DNA from: Pseudomonadota bacterium
GTDB lineage: Bacteria; Pseudomonadota; Alphaproteobacteria; UBA2966; CAIVPW01
DNA length: 9,402 nt
Assembly: GCA_027625125.1 (NCBI GenBank)
Contig: JAQBXG010000056.1
Location: 1-9,402, forward strand
Direction of reading: 5' to 3'
A program made the position numbers and the translations under genes. The notes below the pieces were generated by a model. It had not been told where the DNA came from. It saw nothing but the letters and a program-made list of their open reading frames with translations, and made no database searches. The first letter of the stretch is position 1. Every line of letters begins with the position of its first letter. Positions 1 through 5,568 of this stretch are shown here, piece by piece.

Positions 1-99
1 GGATCGCCACCCGCTACGACAAGCGCGCAGATACCTTCCTGTCGGCGATCATGCTGGCTGCAACCATCGTATGGTGGCTCAATTGAGTCCGGACCCTAG
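1..99 (+). mobile_element. Right end of an IS5-family insertion sequence (partial, enters from left edge)
   Basis: The first 86 nt encode the last residues of a transposase (see the CDS entry). The sequence straight after the stop, GAGTCCGGACCCTAG at 85-99, looks like the terminal inverted repeat of an IS5-type element, where the transposase stop often lies within or next to the end repeat. The exact boundary is inferred, because the matching left end is outside the window and no target duplication can be checked. The element ends about 65 nt before the rplU promoter and does not interrupt any gene seen here. The body of the element cannot be judged as intact or decayed. Confidence 0.6.
3..86 (+). 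CDS. IS5-family transposase, C-terminal fragment (27 residues visible)
   Basis: The frame starting at position 3 reads IATRYDKRADTFLSAIMLAA and then TIVWWLN before a TGA stop at 84-86. The IATRYDK motif followed by a hydrophobic helix of the FLSAI.LAA type is the usual ending of IS5-family (DDE, DUF4096/Tnp_1-like) transposases, often made as a two-ORF product. Only the tail is present because the window begins inside the gene, so the catalytic residues, start and integrity cannot be assessed. It transposes its own element and has no functional link to the ribosomal operon downstream. I am fairly sure of the family and less sure of the subgroup. Confidence 0.72.
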   Translation: MATRYDKRADTFLSAIMLAATIVWWLN

Positions 100-124
100 C
101 ACGGGGCGTCGGCGCGGGAAACCC

Positions 125-152
125 GGCGGCGCGGCGTACAAGCCCCGCCGCC
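125..152 (+). other. GC-rich inverted repeat upstream of the rplU promoter
   Basis: GGCGGCG at 125-131 pairs perfectly with CGCCGCC at 146-152 around a 14-nt loop. No T-run follows (the next bases are GCCAGATTATCG), so it is not a classical intrinsic terminator. It could be the remains of a terminator for whatever preceded rplU before the insertion sequence arrived, or simply a by-product of the very high GC content. The rest of 87-164 shows nothing else I can identify. Confidence 0.25.
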
Positions 153-164
153 GCCAGATTATCG

Positions 165-192
165 TTGACACACGGGGGCTTGCGGCTATTCT
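165..192 (+). promoter_or_regulatory. Sigma-70-type promoter for the rplU operon
   Basis: A perfect TTGACA -35 hexamer lies at 165-170. After a 16-nt spacer comes TATTCT at 187-192, which matches four of six positions of the -10 consensus. Transcription would start near 198-199 and give a leader of about 40 nt before the rplU start codon. The AT-containing patch (AGATTATCGTTGACA) stands out in very GC-rich surroundings. A strong promoter is expected ahead of ribosomal protein genes. It lies outside the probable insertion-sequence end, so it appears to be the native promoter. Confidence 0.65.
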
Positions 193-197
193 CCGGG

Positions 198-212
198 CGC
201 CCCGACAGGGCG
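198..212 (+). other. Small stem-loop at the predicted 5' end of the rplU mRNA
   Basis: CGCCC at 198-202 pairs with GGGCG at 208-212 around the loop CGACA. It coincides with the predicted first nucleotides of the transcript. A 5'-terminal hairpin can protect an mRNA from decay or serve as a regulatory site, but with five base pairs in GC-rich DNA it may be chance. It bears no resemblance I can see to the Firmicutes L21 leader. Confidence 0.25.
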
Positions 213-237
213 GACTTCAACAGTTTGGCGGGTCTTC

Positions 238-789
238 ATGTTCGCGGTCATTCGCACCGGCGGAAAGCAGTTCAAGGTCGTCCCCGACGAAGTGATCGTC
301 GTCGAGCGCCTGGCGGGGGAATCCGGCGCGTCGGTCGAACTCGGCGACGTGCTGATGGTGGGCGACGGCGCGACGACGACGGTCGGCAAGCCGGTCGTCG
401 ATGGCGCCCGCGTCGCGGCCGAAATCGTCGCCCAGTCGCGCGGCGACAAGATCACCGTGCTGAAGTTTCGCCGGCGGCAAAAGTACCGCCGCACGTTGGG
501 GCATCAGCAGGACCAGACGGTGCTGCGGATCACCGAAATCAGCGCGCCGGGCATGAAGACGGCGACCGCCGCGCCGGCAAAGTCTGCAACCAAGGCGGCG
601 GCGAAGTCAGGCGAGACGGACGCAAGCGCCAGTCCGGCAACCGAAAAGAAGTCCGCGGCCACAGCGCCGGGGACAAAGAAGGCGGCGACAAAGAAGGCGG
701 CGACCAAGGCGGCGACCGGGAAGAAACCGGCGACCAGGAAAACCGCGGCGAAGAAGCTGCCCGCCAAATCGGCGAAGAAGGAGTCCTGA
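238..789 (+). CDS. rplU: 50S ribosomal protein L21 with long Ala/Lys-rich C-terminal extension
   Basis: The product is 183 residues. Residues 1-105 are a full L21: it begins MFAVIRTGGKQFKV and carries the Lys/Arg-rich KFRRRQKYRR segment near 76-85 and the GHQQ...T.V.I.EI ending that contacts 23S rRNA. Usual L21 length is about 100-105, so residues 106-183 are an extra tail. The tail is built almost entirely of Ala, Lys, Thr and Ser, with 19 Lys and only four acidic residues by my count. It has repeated TKKAA units, resembles histone-H1-like tails and is presumably disordered. The start is fixed by homology; the Shine-Dalgarno is weak (GGCGGG at 227-232). It is the first gene of the unit and rpmA follows after one nucleotide. 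L21 is an early-assembling component of the large subunit. Confidence 0.96.
   Translation: MFAVIRTGGKQFKVVPDEVIVVERLAGESGASVELGDVLMVGDGATTTVGKPVVDGARVAAEIVAQSRGDKITVLKFRRRQKYRRTLGHQQDQTVLRITEISAPGMKTATAAPAKSATKAAAKSGETDASASPATEKKSAATAPGTKKAATKKAATKAATGKKPATRKTAAKKLPAKSAKKES
672..713 (+). repeat. 15-bp tandem repeat encoding the TKKAA units of the L21 tail
   Basis: GACAAAGAAGGCGGC occurs twice in exact tandem at 672-686 and 687-701, followed by a shortened 12-nt copy GACCAAGGCGGC at 702-713 and looser versions as far as about 760. The unit length is a multiple of three, so copy changes keep the reading frame. Slippage at this array is a simple explanation for how the L21 tail grew and why its length might vary between strains. 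Confidence 0.85.
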
Positions 790-790
790 C

Positions 791-1051
791 ATGGCCCACA
801 AGAAAGCCGGCGGCAGTTCCCGCAACGGTCGCGACAGCGCCGGGCGGCGGCTGGGCGTCAAGCGGTTCGGCGGCCAGGACGTGATCCCGGGCAACATTCT
901 GGTGCGGCAGCGTGGAACCAAGTTCCATGCAGGCGCAAACGTCGGCATGGGCAAGGATCACACGCTGTACGCGACCGAACCGGGCAAAGTCGAGTTTCGC
1001 ACCGGCCGCGCCGGACGCACCTATGTGTCCGTGACCCCGGCGGAGCAATAG
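791..1051 (+). CDS. rpmA: 50S ribosomal protein L27
   Basis: The product is 86 residues, the normal L27 length. It begins MAHKKAGGSSRNGRDSAGRR and contains LGVKRFGGQ, the GNILVRQRGTKFHAG.NVGMGKDHTL core and a VEF ending, all hallmarks of the family. The mobile N-terminus of L27 reaches towards the peptidyl-transferase centre. It begins directly with MAHKK, so there is no cleaved Firmicutes-type leader. A strong ribosome-binding site, AAGGAG at 778-783, lies seven nucleotides before the ATG inside the end of rplU. Only one nucleotide separates it from rplU, so the pair is surely co-transcribed and probably translationally coupled. Confidence 0.98.
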   Translation: MAHKKAGGSSRNGRDSAGRRLGVKRFGGQDVIPGNILVRQRGTKFHAGANVGMGKDHTLYATEPGKVEFRTGRAGRTYVSVTPAEQ

Positions 1052-1063
1052 CGCGCAAAAGGC

Positions 1064-1089
1064 CGCCGGCCCCACGCGGGGCCAGGGCG
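1064..1089 (+). terminator. Stem-loop between rpmA and obgE, possible attenuator
   Basis: GGCCCC at 1068-1073 and GGGGCC at 1078-1083 form a perfect six-pair stem with an ACGC loop. The stem can be extended by CGCC (1064-1067) pairing with GGCG (1086-1089) across a two-nucleotide bulge. No U-tract follows (TCTCGTTT only), so strong intrinsic termination is doubtful. It fills most of the only sizeable gap in the operon. It could lower expression of obgE and the following genes relative to the ribosomal proteins, or act in mRNA processing. Confidence 0.35.
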
Positions 1090-1103
1090 TCTCGTTTGAA
1101 CCG

Positions 1104-2144
1104 ATGAAGTTTCTGGACCAGGCGCGGGTATTTGTCCGCGCCGGGGACGGCGGCAACGGCTGCCAGAGTTTCCGGCGCGAGCGGAATATCCCGATGGGCG
1201 GCCCCGACGGCGGCAACGGCGGCGATGGCGGCAGTGTGTGGGCGGAGTGCGTCCCGGGTCTGAACACCCTGATCGATTTCCGGTTTCAGCAGCATTTTCG
1301 CGCCGCCAAGGGCGGCCACGGCAGCGGCCGCCTTCGCGCCGGCGCCGCGGGCGCGGACCTGACGATGGGCGTCCCGGCCGGCACCCGTATCACCGACATC
1401 GATTCCGGTGCGTTGCTGGCCGAACTCGACGCGCCCGGCGAGCGCGCGCTGGTGGCGCGGGGCGGAATCGGCGGCCTTGGCAACGCCCACTACAAGTCGT
1501 CGATCAATCGTGCGCCGCGCCGCGCCGACCCGGGAACGCCCGGCGAGGAGCGATGGGTCGAACTGGAGTTGCGCCTGATCGCCGACGCCGGCCTCGTCGG
1601 CCTGCCCAACGCCGGCAAATCCACATTCGTCGCCGCCACGTCGCGGGCGAAACCAAAGATCGCCGACTATCCGTTCACCACGCTGCACCCGCTCCTCGGG
1701 GTCGCCTGGACAGGTGCGCACGAGATCGTTCTCGCCGACCTGCCCGGCCTGATCGAGGGCGCCCACGAAGGCGTCGGCCTCGGTCATCGCTTCCTCGCCC
1801 ATGTCGAGCGTTGCGAAGTCCTGTTGCACCTGGTCGACGGCACCGCCGCCGATGTCGCCGCCGACTGGCGCACGGTGCGCGCCGAACTTGCCGCCTATGG
1901 TCACGGCCTGGCGGACAAGCCCGAGATTCTGGCCATTTCGAAAGCCGACGCGCTGACCGCGGACGCGCTGGCCGAGCAGACGAAGCTCCTGGAAGACGCC
2001 GCGGGGCGCAAGGTCCTCGCGTTGTCGGCGGTGTCCGGGGCCGGGGTCACCACAGCGCTCCGCGCCATCGACGCCGTCCTTGCCGAACGCCGCATCGTCA
2101 GGGATGCGCCCGAACCGGAAGAGCCGCAGCCATGGGCCCCGTAG
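1104..2144 (+). CDS. obgE: GTPase Obg/CgtA, large-subunit assembly and growth control
   Basis: The product is 346 residues. Residues 1 to about 158 form the glycine-rich Obg fold (MKFLDQARVFVRAGDGGNG, then GGPDGGNGGDGG and the KGGHGSGRLRAGA.G region). A GTPase domain follows, with G1 GLPNAGKS at 166-173, G2 DYPFTT at 188-193, G3 DLPG at 212-215, G4 SKAD at 279-282 and G5 SA at 308-309. G4 has Ser where NKxD is usual. There is no OCT domain; the protein ends with an acidic/proline tail and PWAP, as in many proteobacterial Obg proteins. It binds the 50S subunit and responds to GTP/GDP and, in studied homologues, to ppGpp. The start follows from the conserved N-terminus; there is little Shine-Dalgarno sequence before it. 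Its last 13 nt overlap proB. Confidence 0.97.
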   Translation: MKFLDQARVFVRAGDGGNGCQSFRRERNIPMGGPDGGNGGDGGSVWAECVPGLNTLIDFRFQQHFRAAKGGHGSGRLRAGAAGADLTMGVPAGTRITDIDSGALLAELDAPGERALVARGGIGGLGNAHYKSSINRAPRRADPGTPGEERWVELELRLIADAGLVGLPNAGKSTFVAATSRAKPKIADYPFTTLHPLLGVAWTGAHEIVLADLPGLIEGAHEGVGLGHRFLAHVERCEVLLHLVDGTAADVAADWRTVRAELAAYGHGLADKPEILAISKADALTADALAEQTKLLEDAAGRKVLALSAVSGAGVTTALRAIDAVLAERRIVRDAPEPEEPQPWAP

Positions 2145-3262
2145 CCGGTATCGACGCAGCGCGCATACTGGTCATCAAGATCGGCTCATCGTTGCTCGTC
2201 GACGGCAACGAACTGCGCGCCGACTGGCTCCGTTCGCTTGCCGCCGACATCGCCCGGTGCCGCGCGCGCGGCCAACACCTCCTGGTCGTGTCGTCCGGGG
2301 CAATCGCCCTCGGCCGCAACGCCCTCGGACTCGAACACCGCCGCCACAAGCTCGAAGTCAACCAGGCTGCCGCCGCCGCCGGCCAGATTCGTCTTGCCCA
2401 CGCCTATCAGGAAGTCCTGGCGGAGCACGGCATCGCCGCCGCCCAGGTGCTGCTGACCGGCGACGACACCGAATCCCGTCGCCGCTATCTCAATGCCCGC
2501 AACACGCTTTCGGCGCTGATGCAGTTGGGGGCCGTCCCGGTGATCAACGAAAACGACACCGTCGCCACCGAGGAAATCCGCTGGGGCGACAACGACCGCC
2601 TCGCGGCGCGAGTGGCGCAGATGGTCAGCGCCGACTGCCTGGTGCTGCTGTCCGATGTCGATGGCCTGTACACCGCCGACCCCGCCACCGATCCGGAGGC
2701 GCGACCGGTGCCCGAGGTGCGCGAGATCACGCCAGAAATCGAACGGATGGCCGGCGCGGCGGGCACCGTCTTCGGCACCGGTGGCATGGTGACCAAGGTC
2801 GCGGCGGCGCGCATCGGCATGGCCGCCGGCTGCCGCACGGTCATCGCCCTCGGGCGCATCGAAAGCCCCCTCGCGGCCCTCGAAGCCGGGGGCCGCTGCA
2901 CCTGGTTCCTGCAGTCCTCCAGCCCCCGCACCGCGCGCAAGAACTGGATCGCCAACGGCCTTGCCCCTTCCGGCGCGCTTACCCTCGACGAGGGCGCGGT
3001 GGCGGCGCTCCGGCGCGGCAAGAGCCTGTTGCCGGCGGGCGTCACCGGCGTTTCCGGCCATTTCCAGCGCGGTGACGCGGTGGTCCTGAAGACATCGGGC
3101 GGCGGCGAATGCGGGCGCGGCCTCAGCGCCTATTCCTCCGACGACGCCCGCCGCATCCTCGGCCACAAGAGCGGTGAAATCGAGGCCCTGCTGGGCTATC
3201 GTGGTCGCGACGAAATGGTCCACCGCGACGACCTGATCTTGTTCGAAGGCTCCGATCCATGA
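2132..3262 (+). CDS. proB: Glutamate 5-kinase
   Basis: This enzyme phosphorylates L-glutamate to glutamyl-5-phosphate, the first step of proline synthesis. The product is 376 residues. An amino-acid-kinase domain (about 10-260) carries KIGSSLL at 16-22, VSSGAIALG around 53-61, NENDTV at 139-144, LSDVDGLYTADP at 173-184 and GTGGMVTK at 215-222. A C-terminal PUA domain (about 280-370) contains the LTLDEGAVAALRRGKSLLPAG type of segment. The open frame continues far upstream inside obgE, but homology and a GGAAGAG ribosome-binding site at 2117-2123 place the start at ATG 2132, eight nucleotides downstream. It overlaps obgE by 13 nt and proA by 4 nt, so translational coupling is likely. Feedback inhibition by proline is a family property and cannot be judged here. 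Confidence 0.96.
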   Translation: MGPVAGIDAARILVIKIGSSLLVDGNELRADWLRSLAADIARCRARGQHLLVVSSGAIALGRNALGLEHRRHKLEVNQAAAAAGQIRLAHAYQEVLAEHGIAAAQVLLTGDDTESRRRYLNARNTLSALMQLGAVPVINENDTVATEEIRWGDNDRLAARVAQMVSADCLVLLSDVDGLYTADPATDPEARPVPEVREITPEIERMAGAAGTVFGTGGMVTKVAAARIGMAAGCRTVIALGRIESPLAALEAGGRCTWFLQSSSPRTARKNWIANGLAPSGALTLDEGAVAALRRGKSLLPAGVTGVSGHFQRGDAVVLKTSGGGECGRGLSAYSSDDARRILGHKSGEIEALLGYRGRDEMVHRDDLILFEGSDP

Positions 3263-4548
3263 CCAACCCCCCCGCCGCCACCGCAGCGCGGGAGAATGTT
3301 GCGGCATTGCTTGCGCGCCTCGGCGCGGCGGCCCGCGCAGCGGCGCAGCCGCTGTCGCTTGCGTCCACCGACGACAAGAACCGGGCCCTGGAACTCGCCG
3401 CCGACCGCATCGACGCCCAGACGGACACGATCCTGCGGGCCAACGCCCGCGATCTCGCCGAGGCCCGGTCGCGCGACCTGACGGCCGCGATGCTGGACCG
3501 CCTGTCGCTGGACGCAGATCGCGTCGGCGCGATTGCCCGCGGCGTGCGCGAAGTCGCGGCGCTGCCCGACCCCGTCGGCGCGGTTCTGGCGGAGTGGGAG
3601 CGCCCGAACGGACTCCGCATCCAGCGCGTGCGCGTGCCGCTCGGGGTGATCGGCGTCATCTACGAATCGCGGCCGAACGTCACCGCCGACGCGGCCGCCC
3701 TGTGCCTGAAGGCGGGAAACCCGGTGATCCTGCGCGGCGGGTCCGAAAGCACCCATTCGTCCCAGGCGATATACGGCTGCCTGCGCGACGGCGTCGAGGC
3801 GGCGGATCTGCCGCACGGCGCGGTCCAGATCGTGCCTACCCGCGACCGCGCCGCGGTCGGCGCGATGTTGACGATGCCGGAATACATCGATGTCATCGTG
3901 CCGCGTGGCGGGCGTTCGCTGATCGAACGCGTGCAGCGCGAAAGCCGCGTGCCGGTGTTCGCCCACCTCGAAGGCATCTGCCACGTCTACGCCCACGCCG
4001 CCGCCGATCCGGCGATGGCCCGCGACATCGTCGTCAACGCCAAGATGCGGCGCACCGGCGTCTGCGGCGCCGCCGAGACCCTGCTGATCGACCGCGCCGC
4101 CGTCCGATCCCATCTGCCCGGCATTGTCGCGGCGCTCGCCGACCGGGGATGCGAGTTGCGCGGCGATGACGCGGCGCGCGCCACCGATTCCCGCATTGTC
4201 GCCGCCAATGACGAAGACTGGCGCACCGAATACCTCGACGCCATTCTCGCGATCCGGGTCGTCGACGGCATCGGCGACGCCATTGACCATATCAACACCT
4301 ACGGCTCCCACCACACCGACAGCATCGTCACCGCCGACGAACGCGCGGCGGCCCGTTTTCTTGCCGAGGTCGACAGCGCCATCGTCCTGCACAACGCATC
4401 GACACAGTTCGCCGACGGCGGCGAGTTCGGCATGGGGGCCGAGATCGGCATCTCGACCGGACGCCTGCACGCCCGCGGACCGGTCGGGGTTGAGCAATTG
4501 ACCACCTACAAATACGTCGTGCGCGGAACGGGTCAGGTGCGCCCTTGA
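3259..4548 (+). CDS. proA: Gamma-glutamyl phosphate reductase
   Basis: This enzyme reduces glutamyl-5-phosphate with NADPH to glutamate-5-semialdehyde, the second step of proline synthesis, and usually works as a complex with ProB. The 429 residues match the usual length of the family, which belongs to the aldehyde-dehydrogenase superfamily. The catalytic Cys is in GVCGAAETLL at residue 269. Other family segments are VPLGVIGVIYESRPNVT, the LRGGSES region and VPRGGRSLIERV. The C-terminal GAEIGISTGRLHARGPVGVE is also diagnostic. The ATGA overlap with the end of proB and a GAAGG ribosome-binding site at 3245-3249 support the start. The gene ends at a TGA that overlaps the TTG start of nadD. Confidence 0.97.
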   Translation: MTNPPAATAARENVAALLARLGAAARAAAQPLSLASTDDKNRALELAADRIDAQTDTILRANARDLAEARSRDLTAAMLDRLSLDADRVGAIARGVREVAALPDPVGAVLAEWERPNGLRIQRVRVPLGVIGVIYESRPNVTADAAALCLKAGNPVILRGGSESTHSSQAIYGCLRDGVEAADLPHGAVQIVPTRDRAAVGAMLTMPEYIDVIVPRGGRSLIERVQRESRVPVFAHLEGICHVYAHAAADPAMARDIVVNAKMRRTGVCGAAETLLIDRAAVRSHLPGIVAALADRGCELRGDDAARATDSRIVAANDEDWRTEYLDAILAIRVVDGIGDAIDHINTYGSHHTDSIVTADERAAARFLAEVDSAIVLHNASTQFADGGEFGMGAEIGISTGRLHARGPVGVEQLTTYKYVVRGTGQVRP

Positions 4549-5174
4549 CGGCGTCCGCCCCTGGCCGCGCGTTTCGCCGACGCCCCGTGTCCGACGCGCA
4601 CCGCATCGGCCTTCTCGGCGGGTCGTTCAATCCGGCCCACTCCGGCCACGTCCATATCTCGGAACTCGCCCTCGACCTTCTCGATCTGGACGAGGTCTGG
4701 TGGCTGGTATCGCCCCGCAATCCGCTAAAGGAAGCCGACGACCTCAAGCCGCTCGACGACCGAATCGCCCGCGCCCGGGAAACGGCGGCGCACGAATCGC
4801 GCATCCGCGTCAGCGATTTCGAACGCGAGCTGCAAACCGTCTACACGGTCGATACGGTCCAGGCCCTGCGCCAGCGATTCCCGGCCACGCGGTTTGTCTG
4901 GATCATGGGAGCCGACAACCTCGCCCAGCTCCACCGCTGGCGCGGCTGGGAATCCCTGTTCGACCAGGTCCCGGTTGCGGTTTTCGACCGCCCTACCTAT
5001 TCTTTCCGGGCCTTGGAGGGCGCCGCGGCGCGCAAGTTCGCCACCGCGCGCATTGGCCGCGGCGAAGCCGCAAACCTCGCTACTCTGACACCGCCGGCCT
5101 GGGTCTTTCTGTGGACCGCCTTCGACACCGCCTCGTCGACCGCGATCCGCGCCGAAAGCGACGAAACCGCATAG
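4545..5174 (+). CDS. nadD: Nicotinate-nucleotide adenylyltransferase
   Basis: This enzyme adenylates nicotinate mononucleotide to deamido-NAD in NAD synthesis. From the TTG start it is 209 residues. The nucleotidyltransferase signature GLLGGSFNPAHSGH is at 22-35, with the HxGH pair at 32 and 35. GADNLAQLHRW lies mid-protein, and SSTAIR at 197-202 is the second nucleotide-binding motif. TTG 4545 overlaps the proA stop in the pattern TTGA and has a modest AGG seven nucleotides upstream. An in-frame GTG at 4587 would give 195 residues and still keep all motifs, but I see no ribosome-binding site ahead of it, so I prefer TTG. There is no ATG before the HxGH motif. The family call is firm and the start is less so. 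Confidence 0.93.
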   Translation: MTASAPGRAFRRRPVSDAHRIGLLGGSFNPAHSGHVHISELALDLLDLDEVWWLVSPRNPLKEADDLKPLDDRIARARETAAHESRIRVSDFERELQTVYTVDTVQALRQRFPATRFVWIMGADNLAQLHRWRGWESLFDQVPVAVFDRPTYSFRALEGAAARKFATARIGRGEAANLATLTPPAWVFLWTAFDTASSTAIRAESDETA

Positions 5175-5177
5175 GAG
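5173..5177 (+). promoter_or_regulatory. AGGAG ribosome-binding site overlapping the nadD stop, ahead of rsfS
   Basis: AGGAG begins within the nadD TAG codon. It lies 5 and 8 nt before two consecutive in-frame ATC codons (5183 and 5186) of the rsfS frame, but 41 nt before the first ATG (5219). It is one of the best Shine-Dalgarno matches in the window, which makes the true start of rsfS uncertain. Confidence 0.5.
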
Positions 5178-5218
5178 CGACGATCATCCCCCGCAAGAAA
5201 CACGGGAAACCCCGGAAA

Positions 5219-5557
5219 ATGCTGGACGTTGTGCTTTCCTCCCTCGACGAGGACAAGGCATCGGACATCGCCTCGATCGACCTCGCTGGCAAGACCGCGA
5301 TCGCGGACTATATGGTGGTTGCCAACGGCACGTCGCAGCGCCATGTGTCGTCCATCGCCGACCATGTGATGCGACGGCTCAAGCAGGCGGGATATGGCCA
5401 GGCAAGGGCCGAGGGCGCCCGGCAAGGCGACTGGGTCCTGATCGACGCCGGCGACATCATTGTGCATGTCTTCCGGCCCGAAGTGCGGGACTTCTACGGG
5501 CTGGAAAAAATGTGGTCCGCAGACCTGGCCGGTGAAGACGACCGCGCCGCAGGATAA
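5219..5557 (+). CDS. rsfS: Ribosomal silencing factor RsfS
   Basis: RsfS (RsfA/YbeB/Iojap family) binds L14 on the large subunit and blocks subunit joining under nutrient limitation. From ATG 5219 it is 112 residues, close to the family's usual 105-120. Recognisable segments are the LDEDKASDI..IDL.GKT start, IADYMVVANGTSQRHVSSIA, then GDWVLIDAGDIIVHVF and the closing DFYGLEKMW. The ATG has only a poor Shine-Dalgarno (CGGAAA). A strong AGGAG at 5173-5177 points instead to a start at ATC 5183 or 5186, which would add 11-12 basic residues (IPRKKHGKPRK). It follows nadD, its common neighbour, and precedes gpmI with 11 nt between. The usual rlmH gene is not between them. Confidence 0.93.
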   Translation: MLDVVLSSLDEDKASDIASIDLAGKTAIADYMVVANGTSQRHVSSIADHVMRRLKQAGYGQARAEGARQGDWVLIDAGDIIVHVFRPEVRDFYGLEKMWSADLAGEDDRAAG

Positions 5558-5568
5558 CCGAGGAACAA

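Noticed and set aside
99..237. Possible L21 leader riboregulator or small RNA upstream of rplU
   Set aside because: Only a short five-pair stem and a GC-rich inverted repeat are present. I see no match to the Firmicutes L21 leader and no independent promoter-terminator pair.
165..884. 239-codon plus-strand frame across rplU and rpmA
   Set aside because: It is an out-of-frame reading of two certain ribosomal genes, with Arg/Gly-rich composition and no start signal of its own.
1238..2131. 894-nt upstream extension of the proB frame
   Set aside because: The stretch is Arg/Pro-rich noise read out of frame through obgE. ProB homology and the ribosome-binding site begin at 2132.
858..4497. Long minus-strand open frames (858-1904, 2186-3307, 3196-4497)
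   Set aside because: They lie antisense to obgE, proB and proA, have low-complexity Arg/Gly/Ala composition and lack any family motif, so they are shadow frames.
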